A DNA stretch of 64,000 bases from Dyella japonica A8 (GTDB lineage Bacteria > Pseudomonadota > Gammaproteobacteria > Xanthomonadales > Rhodanobacteraceae): NCBI RefSeq assembly GCF_000725385.1, contig NZ_CP008884.1, positions 1,488,001-1,552,000 on the forward strand, in the 5' to 3' direction. Shown piece by piece: positions 1 through 10,128 of this stretch; within the stretch, counting starts at the first letter, position 1, and each line of letters starts with the position of its first letter. Below the pieces are notes generated by a model, which was given only the letters and a program-made list of their open reading frames with translations, searched no databases and had not been told where the DNA came from. The translations under genes and the position numbers were made by a program.

Positions 1-1033
1 GATGGTTGAGCGCGAGCAACGGCACGGGCAGCTGGGGCAGGCCGAACAGCGCGGATACTTCGCCCCGTGTCAGCGGGCCGATGACGAGCTGTGCGCCATC
101 GGTGACGGCTTGCTGGTATGCCTTGATGGCACCGGCAGCCGTGCCATTGCTGTCATAGATGCGCACGGGCGGACGCGGCGTGTGATTGCGCGCGGAATCG
201 GCATAGGCAGCGAAGAAGCCTTCGCGGATGGCGGTGCCGGCGGCGCCGAGGTTGCCGCTGGTCGGCAGCAGCAGCGCGACGCGCGAGGGCATCTTGAAGC
301 CTTCGCGGACGTTGGCGCCTTCGCCCGGGATCATGGTGCCCACTTCCTGCTCCAGCGCAGGCGCGGGACGGGCCACGGCGACGCCGAGCTGGGTCAGCGC
401 CTCGTTTACCCACGGCAGCATGCGGTCACCCGGTTGCATCGCGGCGGCGCGCTGCTTGAGCGGATCGACGCCGAGCTTGCCGAGCAGCGCCACGACCTGC
501 TTGCGGTTCTGTGCCTGGTCCAGTCCGCTCAGCTGGCCATCCATCTCCACGCGGGAGCGTGCGGCGCCCCACAGATCGCCCGTCTGTTCCATAGCCTGCG
601 AGCGAAGCTCCAGCAGGCGCAGGTTGAGCGTGGGCGGCACGCTGATGTTGGGCTGCGTGGTGAGCTGCAGCGCGCGCGCAGCGTTGTGCTGTTTCAACGC
701 CCACTCGGCCTGCAGCAGGTCCAGTCGCGAGGGCTCGTCGCCGGTGAGGCGCTGGCGGCGGATGGTGTCGAGCAGGGGTGCGGCGCGATCGAGCTGGCCT
801 TCCTGCCGGTAAGTCTCGGCGGCCAGCAACTGGTAGTGGTCGCGATTGCTGCCGGTCTGGGCCAGCGTGAGATACGCCTGGGCGGCTTCGTCGAGCTTGC
901 CCTGCTGGACCAGGGCGTCGGCTTGCTCACTCGCCGCGATCTCGGCAGGCGACCTTTGCGCTGCCGGCGGTACGCAACCTGCAAGTGCCAGAGAAATCAG
1001 CAGGGCAACGCCTGCGGCGCGGTACAAGCGCAT
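1..1033 (-). CDS. lpoA: LpoA/LppC-family penicillin-binding protein activator (partial, 3' end off the window)
   Basis: Outer-membrane lipoprotein of the LppC/LpoA family, which in E. coli activates the peptidoglycan synthase PBP1A from the outer membrane. 344 codons are visible and the C-terminus lies beyond the left edge. The N-terminus is a lipoprotein signal: a short basic start, a hydrophobic run and the lipobox LALAGC, so the lipidated residue would be Cys20. Residues about 25-220 are helical and TPR-like (LVQQGKLDEAAQAYLTL). From about residue 245 a periplasmic-binding-protein-like fold begins (VALLLPTSGNLGAAGTAI). The ATG at 1033 is preceded by a GAAGGGA ribosome-binding site. It is divergent from rsmI, the same pairing as lpoA/rsmI in E. 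coli. The family call is firm; activation of PBP1A is inferred from family. Confidence 0.9.
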   Translation of the reverse strand, partial: MRLYRAAGVALLISLALAGCVPPAAQRSPAEIAASEQADALVQQGKLDEAAQAYLTLAQTGSNRDHYQLLAAETYRQEGQLDRAAPLLDTIRRQRLTGDEPSRLDLLQAEWALKQHNAARALQLTTQPNISVPPTLNLRLLELRSQAMEQTGDLWGAARSRVEMDGQLSGLDQAQNRKQVVALLGKLGVDPLKQRAAAMQPGDRMLPWVNEALTQLGVAVARPAPALEQEVGTMIPGEGANVREGFKMPSRVALLLPTSGNLGAAGTAIREGFFAAYADSARNHTPRPPVRIYDSNGTAAGAIKAYQQAVTDGAQLVIGPLTRGEVSALFGLPQLPVPLLALNH

Positions 1034-1127
1034 GGCCAAATCCCTTCGAGCTTTTTTGACGACATGGTCGGCGAATGGGCGATGATAGCCCATTGGAACG
1101 CCGCTCCACGGCGCAGGAAGCAGCAAG

Positions 1128-1955
1128 ATGTCACAAATTCAGCCTGGTCTGCTTTGGGTGGTCGCCACGCCGATCGGTCATCGGGATGACTTTTCCGCAC
1201 GTGCTATTGAAACGTTGCGTAAGGTCGCGGTGATCGCCGCCGAGGACACCCGGCACAGCCGTCCATTGCTGATGCATTACAACATCGGCACGCCGCTGGT
1301 GGCCCTGCATGAACACAACGAGCGCGAGGTGGTGGACGCCATCGTCAGGCGCCTGCTGGGCGGTGAATCGGTAGCGCTGATTTCCGATGCGGGCACGCCG
1401 CTGATCAGCGACCCGGGCTTTCGCCTGGTGCGCGCCGCGCGCGCGGCGGGCATCCGTTGCGTGCCCGTGCCTGGTGCCTGCGCGGCCATTGCCGCACTTT
1501 CAGTGGCCGGCCTGCCCAGCGATCGGTTTGTGTTCGAAGGTTTCTTGCCGCCCAAGGCCGCCGCGCGACGCTCGCGTTTGCAGGAACTTGCGGGCGACGC
1601 GCGCACGCTTATCTTTTATGAGTCCTCGCATCGCGTGGCCGAAAGCCTGGCCGACATGCGCGATGTATTCGGCGAGGCGCGCGAAGGCGTGCTGGCCCGC
1701 GAACTGACGAAGCTGTTCGAAACCGTGATTGGCGAACCGCTGGGCGAGCTGGCGACGCGTGTTGCGAATGACCCCGACCAGCAGCGCGGCGAGTGCGTGA
1801 TTCTCGTGGCCGGACGCGGTGAAGAGGCGGATGCACGCGAGGCGGAAGGGCGGCGCGTGTTCGCCATCCTGCGCGAAGAACTGCCCCCGGCGAAGGCGGC
1901 CAAGCTGGCCGCGGCCATCACAGGGGCGCCGCGCAAGCTGCTCTATGAGGGCTGA
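1128..1955 (+). CDS. rsmI: 16S rRNA (cytidine-1402-2'-O)-methyltransferase RsmI
   Basis: Tetrapyrrole-methylase-fold SAM enzyme that 2'-O-methylates C1402 in the decoding centre of 16S rRNA. 275 aa, close to the usual 280-290. The N-terminal motif is VVATPIGHRDDFS where most RsmI have TPIGNLxD, a small variation in the first loop. The other family blocks are present: AEDTRHS, LISDAGTPLISDPG (a hallmark block), VPGACAAIAALSVAGLP, and FYESSHRV. The ATG at 1128 follows an AGGAAG ribosome-binding site and shares a 94-bp spacer with the divergent lpoA. rnpB begins 57 bp downstream. Confidence 0.95.
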   Translation: MSQIQPGLLWVVATPIGHRDDFSARAIETLRKVAVIAAEDTRHSRPLLMHYNIGTPLVALHEHNEREVVDAIVRRLLGGESVALISDAGTPLISDPGFRLVRAARAAGIRCVPVPGACAAIAALSVAGLPSDRFVFEGFLPPKAAARRSRLQELAGDARTLIFYESSHRVAESLADMRDVFGEAREGVLARELTKLFETVIGEPLGELATRVANDPDQQRGECVILVAGRGEEADAREAEGRRVFAILREELPPAKAAKLAAAITGAPRKLLYEG

Positions 1956-2012
1956 TTGCCCCTGAAAAGACCGATTCTCTGAGGTTTTGAGCGCCGCGTT
2001 CCATTAGAATGG

Positions 2013-2386
<374 letters not shown>

Positions 2387-2624
2387 TTCACGACCGGTCG
2401 TCACCGCCGTGCCCCCTGTGGGCAGGGTGGTGACGGTCGCGTATGGCGGGCCATGAATGGCGATTCATGTCCGGGGCCTTCAGGGGCGGCCGGAAGCGTG
2501 ACGGATGGCACGGTTGCGGATCAAAAAATCCTAGCCATTCAAACACCTTGGGGTGTTTCCTCAGAAAGGGCTGGAATTACTGCCACATCACCGCCTTTCT
2601 CATTGATTCACAAGAAAAATTTCC
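2387..2624. other. Intergenic spacer rnpB-mraZ with one hairpin
   Basis: No gene seen. At 2400-2434 an imperfect inverted repeat (GTCACCGCCGTGCC against GGCAGGGTGGTGAC) can form a strong hairpin shortly after rnpB. It has no T-run, so it is only a possible terminator or RNA-processing structure. The segment 2570-2624 before the mraZ promoter is visibly AT-richer than its surroundings, as is usual for a promoter upstream region. Confidence 0.5.
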
Positions 2625-2653
2625 TTGACAGTCTCAGGGGGCGAGACTATCGT
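2625..2653 (+). promoter_or_regulatory. Predicted sigma70 promoter of mraZ / dcw cluster
   Basis: A perfect -35 TTGACA at 2625-2630, a 17-bp spacer, and -10 TATCGT at 2648-2653. It lies just ahead of the MraZ-box array and about 45 bp before the mraZ start, and is the only strong promoter seen before the 15-kb division and cell-wall gene run. Confidence 0.65.
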
Positions 2654-2687
2654 GGGTTCCTGTGTGAAATCGTGGGAATTCGTGGAG
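2653..2687 (+). promoter_or_regulatory. MraZ-box operator array (four direct repeats)
   Basis: Four pentamers in one orientation at exact 10-bp spacing: TGGGT (2653), TGTGA (2663), TGGGA (2673), TGGAG (2683). MraZ proteins bind TGGGN direct repeats with 5-bp spacers upstream of their own gene, so this is a convincing autoregulatory operator. The boxes begin at the -10 element and run over the expected transcription start to just before the GTG start, which fits repression by occlusion. Confidence 0.75.
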
Positions 2688-2697
2688 CCATACGGTC

Positions 2698-3144
2698 GTG
2701 TTCCAGGGCGAAACCGCCATCACCGTTGACGACAAGGGCCGGCTGGCCATACCGACCGCGTACCGCGAGTTGGTGGCCGACGCCTGCGCCAATCGTCTGG
2801 TGATCACCTACAACCCCTTCGAGTCGGGCTGCCTGTGGCTGTTCCCGTACGCGGAGTGGGAAAAGGTGCGCGACCAGGTCAACGGACTTTCCAAGGTCAA
2901 GGCGGCCCACCGCGACATGCAGATGAAGCTGGTGGGTGCCGCGGCCGTGGTCGAGCCTGATTCCGCCGTGCGCATCCTGTTGCCGGCAAGCCAGCGCGCG
3001 ACCACCGGCATCGAGAAGAAGGCGGTTCTGCTGGGCATGGGCAACAAGTTCGAGCTTTGGAGCGAACAAGCCCACCTGGCCAAGATCCGCCAGACCATCG
3101 GCGAAGACGAGATCACCGACGACATGGCGGAGCTGCAGCTGTAA
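2698..3144 (+). CDS. mraZ: Transcriptional regulator MraZ
   Basis: First gene of the dcw cluster; a ring-forming AbrB-like DNA-binding protein that represses its own operon. 148 aa, standard length. It contains the duplicated MraZ domain with the two DXXXR motifs: DDKGR in [12 protein letters not shown] near residues 11-15, and DSAVR in [10 protein letters not shown] near 83-87. The start is GTG at 2698, preceded by a GTGGAG sequence that doubles as the fourth MraZ box. Spacing to rsmH is 56 bp. Confidence 0.96.
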   Translation: MFQGETAITVDDKGRLAIPTAYRELVADACANRLVITYNPFESGCLWLFPYAEWEKVRDQVNGLSKVKAAHRDMQMKLVGAAAVVEPDSAVRILLPASQRATTGIEKKAVLLGMGNKFELWSEQAHLAKIRQTIGEDEITDDMAELQL

Positions 3145-3200
3145 CCGGCAACGGTGGCGGCGCAGTGGAGTAACGGGACGGGAGCGGGAGTGCGAGCGGC

Positions 3201-4124
3201 ATGGCCGAGCGTTTAGTGCACATCCCGGTGATGCTGGGTGAAGCAGTGGAGGGTCTCGCCGTGCAGGCTGGCGGGCGTTATCTCGATGGCACCTTTGGAC
3301 GCGGCGGCCACGCCCGCGCCGTGCTGTTGCGCCTCGGGCCGGACGGCCGCCTGTTGCTGATGGACCGCGACCCCACCGCCATCGCTACGGCGCAGACCGA
3401 GTTCGCCAGCGACCCGCGCGTGTCCATCCGGCACGCCAACTTCTCCAGCATGGCCGAGTGGAGCGAAACCGCCGGCGGCCTCGACGGCATCCTGCTGGAC
3501 CTTGGCGTGTCCTCGCCCCAGCTCGACGAAGCCGCGCGCGGTTTCAGCTTCATGGCGGATGCGCCGCTGGACATGCGCATGGACACCACCCAGGGCGAGA
3601 GCGCGGCGGACTTCCTCGCCCATGCGTCGGAGAAGGAGATCGCCGACGTGCTGTGGATCTACGGCGAGGAGCGCTTCAGCCGCAAGATCGCCCGCGCCAT
3701 CGTCGAAGACCGCGCCGAAAACCCCATCACGCGCACCGGCCAGCTTGCCGCGCTGATCGAGCGCCTGATCGGTCGCCGCGAGCCCGGCAAGCACCCGGCC
3801 ACCCGCAGCTTCCAGGCGCTGCGCATCCGCGTGAATGGCGAACTGGAGGCGCTCGACCGGGGCCTCAACGCTGCGCTCGATCTGCTCAAGGTCGGCGGCC
3901 GCCTCTCCATCATCAGCTTCCACTCGCTGGAAGACCGCGCGGTGAAGCTGTTCATCCGCGACCATTCCGGCCGCGTGCAGGGCAGTCGCCGCGGCCCGCC
4001 GGTAGCGGCCGCGCCGGCACGCCTCGCCGCTGTCGGCAAGGCGCAGTTTCCCTCGGAACAAGAGCTGTCCGTCAATCCGCGCTCCCGCTCGGCGGTGCTG
4101 CGCGTGGCGGAGAAGCTCGCATGA
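3201..4124 (+). CDS. rsmH: 16S rRNA (cytosine-1402-N4)-methyltransferase RsmH
   Basis: SAM-dependent enzyme that N4-methylates C1402 of 16S rRNA, the same nucleotide that RsmI (1128-1955) methylates on the ribose, so this window encodes both C1402 modifiers. 307 aa. Motifs: HIPVMLGEAVEGL, SAM-binding DGTFGRGGHARAVL, LDLGVSSPQLDEAARGFSF, HPATRSFQALRIRVNGEL, and SIISFHSLEDRAVK. The stop overlaps the ftsL start (ATGA). Confidence 0.97.
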   Translation: MAERLVHIPVMLGEAVEGLAVQAGGRYLDGTFGRGGHARAVLLRLGPDGRLLLMDRDPTAIATAQTEFASDPRVSIRHANFSSMAEWSETAGGLDGILLDLGVSSPQLDEAARGFSFMADAPLDMRMDTTQGESAADFLAHASEKEIADVLWIYGEERFSRKIARAIVEDRAENPITRTGQLAALIERLIGRREPGKHPATRSFQALRIRVNGELEALDRGLNAALDLLKVGGRLSIISFHSLEDRAVKLFIRDHSGRVQGSRRGPPVAAAPARLAAVGKAQFPSEQELSVNPRSRSAVLRVAEKLA

Positions 4125-4393
4125 AGGTACTCGGCGGCCTCTTCATGCTCATCCTGATCGCGGCGGTGCTTTCCAGCGCCATCACCGTGGTGTGGACGCG
4201 TCATGAGAGCCGCGTGCTGTTCGTCGAGCTGACCCGGCTGCAGAACCAGCGCGACGACCTCAACATCGAATACGGCAAGCTGGAGCTGGAGCAGGCCACC
4301 TGGGCCGAGCCGCGTCGCGTGGACGACGAGGCGCGTCAGGCGCTGGGCATGGTCAATCCCAAGCCGCAAGACATCCAGCTGGTGCGTCGATGA
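4121..4393 (+). CDS. ftsL: Cell division protein FtsL
   Basis: Small bitopic divisome protein that forms a coiled-coil complex with FtsB and FtsQ and activates FtsWI. 90 aa. A single membrane helix spans about residues 5-24 (LGGLFMLILIAAVLSSAITV). It is followed by a periplasmic heptad-like region (LQNQRDDLNIEYGKLELEQA) and the C-terminal segment with LGMVNP typical of FtsL. The ATG overlaps the rsmH stop and its own stop overlaps the ftsI start. FtsL is poorly conserved in sequence, but position and topology settle the call. Confidence 0.93.
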   Translation: MKVLGGLFMLILIAAVLSSAITVVWTRHESRVLFVELTRLQNQRDDLNIEYGKLELEQATWAEPRRVDDEARQALGMVNPKPQDIQLVRR

Positions 4394-6201
4394 AGCCGCG
4401 CCCGCGCATGTCCTCACCCTCCCGCCGCCACGCCGCGGCCCCGAGTGCCCGCCGCCGCATGCTGGTGGTGGGCTGCGTGCTTGCCGCCGCCTCGCTGGGC
4501 CTGGTGGCGCGTGCGTTCGACATGCAGGTGGTGCGCAAGGACTTCTACCAGAACCAGGCGGACGCCCGCATCCTGCGCGAAGTGCCCATCGCGGTGTCGC
4601 GCGGCACCATCTTCGACCGCAACGGCGAGCCGCTGGCGGTGTCCACGCCGGTGGTGTCGATCTGGGCGAACCCGGCCGAGGTACTGGACAACGAAGACAA
4701 GCTGCCGGCGCTGGCCAAGGCCATCGGCATGGATACCGAAGCGCTGAAGCAGTATCTGCAGCAGCGTTCGGAGCGCGAGTTCGTCTACCTCAAGCGCCAG
4801 ATGTCGCCGGATGCAGCCCAGGTCGTGCTCGATCTCAGCGTGCCGGGCGTGAATGGCCAGCGCGAGTTCCGCCGTTTCTATCCGTCCGGCCCGGTGATGG
4901 CGCACGTATTGGGCTTCACCAATATCGACGACCATGGCCAGGAAGGCCTGGAGCTGGCGTTCGACGACTGGCTGGCCGGCAAGGAAGGGCGCAAGCGCGT
5001 CATCCGCGATCGCCAGGGTCATGTCGTGGAAGATCTCGACCTGGTGCGCGCGCCGCAGCCGGGTCGCGACATCACGCTCAGCATCGACCGCCGCATCCAG
5101 TTCCTGGCCTATAACGAACTGAAGAACACCATCCAGCAGTCGGACGCCGATTCCGGCTCGGTGGTGATCATCGACGTACGCAACGGCGAAGTGCTGGCCA
5201 TGGTGAACTGGCCGACCTACAACCCGAACGCGCTGCGCGGGAGCAACCCGTCCAGCCGCCGCAACCGCGCGATGACCGACGTGGTGGAACCCGGTTCCAC
5301 CATCAAGCCGATCCTGATGGCTGCGGCCTTGTCCAGCGGCAAGTACACGCCGACCGGGCCGCTGGTCGATACCGGCAACGGCCACTTCTTCTATATCCGC
5401 AAGGACATCCGCGACACGCACTCGAACGGCATGCTGTCGCCCACCGGCATCATCGCCAAGTCCAGCAACATCGGCGCCGCCAAGGTCGCGCTGACGCTGG
5501 ACACCGGCCTGATGTATGAGACCTATCATGCGTTCGGCTTCGGCGCGAGCACCAACAGCGGCTTCCCTGGTGAGGCGTCTGGCTATCTCAAGCCGGGCAA
5601 GGGCTGGGGCATGCTGGAGAAGGCGATTCTGGCGTATGGCTATGGCCTCAACGTAACGCCGCTGCAGCTCACCAACGCTTACGCAACCATCGCCGACAAC
5701 GGCGTGATGCATCTGCCCACCTTCGTGAAAGGCTCGGACAACGAGGCCAAGCAGATCATCGATCCCAAGGTCGCCAACCAATTGGTGCAGATGATGGTGG
5801 CGGTAACACAGCCGGGCGGTACCGGTGCGCCGTACGCCTGGATTGCCAACTATGGCGTGGCCGGCAAGTCCGGAACGGCGCACAAGGCGACGGCCGGCGG
5901 CTATTCCAACAGCAATTACAGCTCCGCCTTTGCCGGCGTCGTGCCCGCCTCCAACCCGCGTCTGGCGGCGGTGGTGATCGTCGACAACCCGAGGAAGGGC
6001 AGCTACTACGGCGCGCTGGTTTCCGGTCCGGTGTTCTCCAAAGTCCTGGATGGCGCACTGCGGCTGTTGGACGTGCCGCCGGACAACATCGGTCGCTGGT
6101 ATGTCGGTGGGCCCCTGCAGGGACAGAACGGCCTGACAGGAAGCAAGCCGCCCACGGTCGAAACCGTGGATGACGCACCGGTCGACGAGGCTCCCCAATG
6201 A
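4390..6201 (+). CDS. ftsI: Septal peptidoglycan transpeptidase FtsI (PBP3)
   Basis: Class B penicillin-binding protein that cross-links septal peptidoglycan with its polymerase partner FtsW. 603 aa. An Arg/Pro-rich cytoplasmic tail precedes the single membrane helix (about residues 25-42). The dimerisation/pedestal domain begins at SRGTIFDRNGEPLAVS. Transpeptidase motifs are all intact: S303-T-I-K306 (nucleophile Ser303), S358-S-N360, and K493-S-G-T496. The C-terminal tail is Asp/Val-rich. Both gene boundaries overlap neighbours by 4 bp (ftsL, murE). Confidence 0.97.
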   Translation: MKPRPRMSSPSRRHAAAPSARRRMLVVGCVLAAASLGLVARAFDMQVVRKDFYQNQADARILREVPIAVSRGTIFDRNGEPLAVSTPVVSIWANPAEVLDNEDKLPALAKAIGMDTEALKQYLQQRSEREFVYLKRQMSPDAAQVVLDLSVPGVNGQREFRRFYPSGPVMAHVLGFTNIDDHGQEGLELAFDDWLAGKEGRKRVIRDRQGHVVEDLDLVRAPQPGRDITLSIDRRIQFLAYNELKNTIQQSDADSGSVVIIDVRNGEVLAMVNWPTYNPNALRGSNPSSRRNRAMTDVVEPGSTIKPILMAAALSSGKYTPTGPLVDTGNGHFFYIRKDIRDTHSNGMLSPTGIIAKSSNIGAAKVALTLDTGLMYETYHAFGFGASTNSGFPGEASGYLKPGKGWGMLEKAILAYGYGLNVTPLQLTNAYATIADNGVMHLPTFVKGSDNEAKQIIDPKVANQLVQMMVAVTQPGGTGAPYAWIANYGVAGKSGTAHKATAGGYSNSNYSSAFAGVVPASNPRLAAVVIVDNPRKGSYYGALVSGPVFSKVLDGALRLLDVPPDNIGRWYVGGPLQGQNGLTGSKPPTVETVDDAPVDEAPQ

Positions 6202-7670
6202 CCGCGCGCCTCGACCAACTGCTCAAGGACATCGCCGAGACCCCGGGTGTCGGCGATATCGTCGTTTCAGGGCTTACGCTCGACTCGCGCCAGGTGCGTC
6301 CGGGTGATGCCTTCTTCGCCCTGCGCGGCACCCGCGAGCACGGCATCGCTTTTGCGCGCGGCGCTGTCGAGCGCGGCGCGCGCGTGGTGCTGGCAGAGGC
6401 GCCGGCGTCCCACGTGGAAGGCATCGACGCGCCCGTGCTGTGGGTCGATGGCCTGCACGGCAAGGTGAGCGAGATCGCCTCGCGTTTCTTCGGGCGTCCG
6501 TCCGAGTCGCTGCGGGTGATCGGCGTGACCGGCACCAACGGTAAGACGTCGACGGTGCAACTGCTGGCGCAGGCGCTGGAACATCTGGGCCATCGTGCGG
6601 CAACCATCGGCACGCTGGGCGCCGGTCTGCACGGCCAGCTCCAGGAAGGCGAGCGCACCACGCCGGACGCCATCAACGTGCAGGGCCTGCTGGCCTCGTT
6701 CCGCGACGGCGGCGCCACGCACGTGGCGATGGAAGTGTCCTCCCACGCGCTGGAGCAGGGCCGCGTGGCGGCGGTGGCGTTTGATGTCGCCGCGTTCACC
6801 AACCTTACGCGCGACCATCTCGACTACCACGGCAGCATGGAAGCCTACGGCGAAGCGAAGGCCCGGCTGTTTGCATGGCCGACGCTGGAGGCCGCAGCGA
6901 TCAACCTGGACGACGCGTTCGGCCGCGCGTTGGCGGAACGTCTTCCGTCGGGCGTGCGCGCGTTGCGTCTCAGCGCCGAAAACCACGCGGATGCCGACGT
7001 GAGCGCCACCCATATCGTCACCTCCGCCGAAGGCCTGGCCTTCGACCTGCACACGCCCTGGGGCAGTCATGCCATCCGCAGCCGCCTGCTCGGCCGCTTC
7101 AACGTGGCCAACCTGCTGGCCGTGATTGCCTGCCTGGGCGCGCTGGGTGCACCGTTCGCGCGCATCGTGGAGGCCGTGGAAGCACTGGAGCCGATCAACG
7201 GCCGCATGAATCGCCTCGGCGGTGTTGCCGACTTGCCGCTGGTGGTGGTCGATTACGCCCATACGCCGGATGCGCTGGAGCAGGCGCTCAATGCACTGCG
7301 CGCGCACTGCGAAGGCCAGTTGGTCTGCGTGTTCGGCTGCGGCGGCGAACGCGATGCGGGCAAGCGCCCTCAGATGGGCGCCATTGCCGAACGCCTGGCG
7401 GACCGCATCATCGTTACCGATGACAACCCGCGTGGCGAGGACGGCGACGTCATCGTCGCGCAGATCGTGGCCGGGCTTCGCCAGCCCGACATGGCCATGG
7501 TGGAACGTGACCGCGCCAAGGCGATCGGCCTCGCCCTCGCCTCGGCGCAGCCTGGCGACGTCGTGCTGATCGCCGGCAAGGGACACGAGACTTATCAAGA
7601 AGGCGCGCACGGCAAGCGCCCGTTCGACGACCTGGCGGTTGCGCGTCAGGCTCTGGAGGGTCGCGCATGA
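6198..7670 (+). CDS. murE: UDP-MurNAc-tripeptide synthetase MurE (meso-diaminopimelate-adding)
   Basis: Cytoplasmic ATP-dependent ligase adding the third residue to UDP-MurNAc-dipeptide. 490 aa, three Mur-ligase domains. The ATP loop is G112-T-N-G-K-T-S118. The acceptor-specificity motif is D409-N-P-R412, the form found in enzymes that use meso-diaminopimelate rather than lysine. ATGA overlaps on both sides (ftsI, murF). Confidence 0.97.
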   Translation: MTARLDQLLKDIAETPGVGDIVVSGLTLDSRQVRPGDAFFALRGTREHGIAFARGAVERGARVVLAEAPASHVEGIDAPVLWVDGLHGKVSEIASRFFGRPSESLRVIGVTGTNGKTSTVQLLAQALEHLGHRAATIGTLGAGLHGQLQEGERTTPDAINVQGLLASFRDGGATHVAMEVSSHALEQGRVAAVAFDVAAFTNLTRDHLDYHGSMEAYGEAKARLFAWPTLEAAAINLDDAFGRALAERLPSGVRALRLSAENHADADVSATHIVTSAEGLAFDLHTPWGSHAIRSRLLGRFNVANLLAVIACLGALGAPFARIVEAVEALEPINGRMNRLGGVADLPLVVVDYAHTPDALEQALNALRAHCEGQLVCVFGCGGERDAGKRPQMGAIAERLADRIIVTDDNPRGEDGDVIVAQIVAGLRQPDMAMVERDRAKAIGLALASAQPGDVVLIAGKGHETYQEGAHGKRPFDDLAVARQALEGRA

Positions 7671-9037
7671 TGCGCTTGAGCACCATTGCGCTTTGGACCC
7701 GCGGACGCCTGGTGGGCGAAGACGTGGATGTCTCGGGTGTCGCCATCGATACGCGCAAGATCCAGCCCGGCGATCTGTTCGTGGCCATCAAGGGCGAGCG
7801 CGTCGATGGCCATGACTTCCTTGCCGACGCACAGTCACGCGGTGCCGTCGCCGCCCTGGTCACACGCAAGGTCGACTCCCCGCTGCCGCAGGTGGTGGTG
7901 GAGGACACGGAGCTGGCGCTGGGCGACCTGGCGAGCGCGGTGCGCGCGCAGAGCAATGTGCGCGTCATCGGCATCACCGGCTCCAATGGCAAGACCACGG
8001 TGAAGACGCTGACCGCGTCCATCCTGTCCCGTCATGGCCGCACGCACGTCAATGCCGGCAACTACAACAACGAGCTGGGCCTGCCGCTGACCCTGCTGGC
8101 GATGCCGCAGGACACCGAATACGCCGTGCTCGAGATGGGTGCCGGCAAGCCGGGCGACATCGCCTACCTCGCCGCCATCGCGCGGCCCGATATCGGCCTC
8201 GTGAATACCATCGCGCCGGCGCATCTTGAGCGCATGGGCAGCGTGGAAGGCGTGGCCGAGACCAAGGGCGCGCTGTATCAGGCCTTGCCGGTCGACGGCG
8301 TGGCGATCATCAATGCGGACGACGCGTTCGCCAGTTTCTTTACGGGGCTGGCCGGTTCGCGTCGCCAGTTGCGCTTTGCGCTGAATCACAAGGCTGATGT
8401 CGGCGCCGATATCGTCGACCAGCGCGTGGATGGCTCGCACTTCGTGTTGAGCACGCCGGTGGGAGACGCGGATGTGCATTTGCCGCTGGCCGGCCGTCAC
8501 AACATCGCCAACGCGATGGCCGCCGCGTCGATCGCGCTGGCGCTGAACGTGCCGCTCGACACCATCGTGGAAGGCCTCGAGCAGGTGCCGGGCGTCGCTG
8601 GCCGCCTGCAGTTCGAGCGCATGCCGGGCGGCTGGACGCTGATCGACGACAGCTACAACGCCAATCCCGGTTCGGTCGGTGCCGCCATCGACACGCTGGC
8701 ACTCGCCGGTGGCGAGCGCTGGCTGGTGCTGGGTGACATGGCGGAGCTGGGCGAGAACGCCGCTGCGCTGCACGCCGGCATCGGCGAGCGCGCCCGCCAG
8801 CATGGCATCGACCGTCTGCTTGCCGTGGGCCCGTTGGGTGCCGCGGCGGTCAAGGCCTTCGGCGAGCGCGGCCAGCACTTCGCCGACAAGGCGGCGCTCA
8901 TCGCCGCACTCAAGCAACAACTTCATGGCGACGTCACGTGCCTGATCAAGGGCTCGCGTTCCGCCGGCATGGATCAGGTCGTCGTCGCGCTTCGCGACAA
9001 CAAGGGAAAAGGGGAGGGCACATCCGATGCTGCTTGA
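7667..9037 (+). CDS. murF: UDP-MurNAc-tripeptide-D-alanyl-D-alanine ligase MurF
   Basis: Mur ligase that attaches the D-Ala-D-Ala dipeptide (made by Ddl, encoded downstream) to complete the cytoplasmic pentapeptide precursor. 456 aa. ATP loop G105-S-N-G-K-T-T111. It also contains [13 protein letters not shown] and [20 protein letters not shown], family blocks of the central domain, and [14 protein letters not shown] in the C-terminal domain. It overlaps mraY by 11 bp, so the two are probably translationally coupled. Confidence 0.97.
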   Translation: MMRLSTIALWTRGRLVGEDVDVSGVAIDTRKIQPGDLFVAIKGERVDGHDFLADAQSRGAVAALVTRKVDSPLPQVVVEDTELALGDLASAVRAQSNVRVIGITGSNGKTTVKTLTASILSRHGRTHVNAGNYNNELGLPLTLLAMPQDTEYAVLEMGAGKPGDIAYLAAIARPDIGLVNTIAPAHLERMGSVEGVAETKGALYQALPVDGVAIINADDAFASFFTGLAGSRRQLRFALNHKADVGADIVDQRVDGSHFVLSTPVGDADVHLPLAGRHNIANAMAAASIALALNVPLDTIVEGLEQVPGVAGRLQFERMPGGWTLIDDSYNANPGSVGAAIDTLALAGGERWLVLGDMAELGENAAALHAGIGERARQHGIDRLLAVGPLGAAAVKAFGERGQHFADKAALIAALKQQLHGDVTCLIKGSRSAGMDQVVVALRDNKGKGEGTSDAA

Positions 9038-10127
9038 ACTCGCAGACTGGATGGCACGGCACTTCACCGCCCTGCACCTGTTCCAGTACATCACGTTCCG
9101 CACGATCATGGCCGCGCTCACCGCGCTGGCGATGTCGCTGCTGTTTGGTCCTGCGCTCATCCAGAAGCTGGCCGATCTGAAGGCCGGGCAAGTGGTGCGC
9201 AAGGATGGCCCGCAGACGCACCTGTCCAAGGCCGGCACGCCGACCATGGGCGGCGTGATGATCCTGCTCGCGGTGACCGTCTCCACCATCCTGTGGACCG
9301 ATCTGCACAACCGCTACGTGTGGCTGGTGCTGGCGGTGCTGCTCGCCTTCGGCGTGATCGGCTTCTACGACGACTACAAGAAGCTGGTGCTCAAGGACAG
9401 CCGTGGCCTCGCCTCGCGCTGGAAGTATTTCTGGCAGTCCGTGTTCGGCCTTGCCGCCGCGCTGTTCCTCTACTACACGGCACCGCAGGCCGTGGGCGCG
9501 GCGCCGGTGGCGGAGACGGCCTTGTATGTGCCGCTGTTCAAGCAGGTGGCGCTTCCGCTGGGCATCCTGTTCGTGGTGGTCGCCTACTTCATGATCGTGG
9601 GCTTCTCCAACGCAGTGAACCTCACGGATGGCCTCGATGGACTGGCCATCATGCCGACCGTGCTGGTGTCCGGCGCGCTGGGCGTGTTCGCCTACCTCGC
9701 GGGCAACCGCCTGTTCTCGGAGTACCTGGGTATTCCGTCGATTCCGGGCGCGGGCGAGCTGGCCATCTTCTGTGGTGCGCTGTCCGGCGCGGGTCTGGGC
9801 TTCCTGTGGTTCAACACCTATCCCGCGCAAGTATTCATGGGTGACGTCGGCGCGCTGGCCATCGGCGCCGCGCTGGCCGCCATCGCCGTGATCGTGCGCC
9901 AGGAGATTGTGCTGCTGGTGATGGGCGGCGTGTTCGTGATGGAAACCGCCTCGGTGATGATCCAGGTGGCCAGCTTCAAGATGACGGGCAAGCGCGTGTT
10001 CCGCATGGCGCCCATTCATCACCATTTCGAACTCAAGGGCTGGCCGGAGCCGCGCGTGATCGTGCGCTTCTGGATCATCAGCGTCGTGCTGGTGCTGATC
10101 GGCCTCGCCACGTTGAAGGTGCGCTGA
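9027..10127 (+). CDS. mraY: Phospho-MurNAc-pentapeptide-transferase MraY
   Basis: Integral membrane enzyme that moves phospho-MurNAc-pentapeptide onto undecaprenyl phosphate to give lipid I. 366 aa, about ten membrane helices. Catalytic and Mg motifs: G112-F-Y-D115-D116-Y-K-K, N198-L-T-D-G-L-D-G-L-A, and the histidine cluster H331-H-H333 in [11 protein letters not shown]. In most proteobacteria murD follows; here ftsW begins one base after the mraY stop. Confidence 0.97.
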   Translation: MLLELADWMARHFTALHLFQYITFRTIMAALTALAMSLLFGPALIQKLADLKAGQVVRKDGPQTHLSKAGTPTMGGVMILLAVTVSTILWTDLHNRYVWLVLAVLLAFGVIGFYDDYKKLVLKDSRGLASRWKYFWQSVFGLAAALFLYYTAPQAVGAAPVAETALYVPLFKQVALPLGILFVVVAYFMIVGFSNAVNLTDGLDGLAIMPTVLVSGALGVFAYLAGNRLFSEYLGIPSIPGAGELAIFCGALSGAGLGFLWFNTYPAQVFMGDVGALAIGAALAAIAVIVRQEIVLLVMGGVFVMETASVMIQVASFKMTGKRVFRMAPIHHHFELKGWPEPRVIVRFWIISVVLVLIGLATLKVR

Positions 10128-10128
10128 C

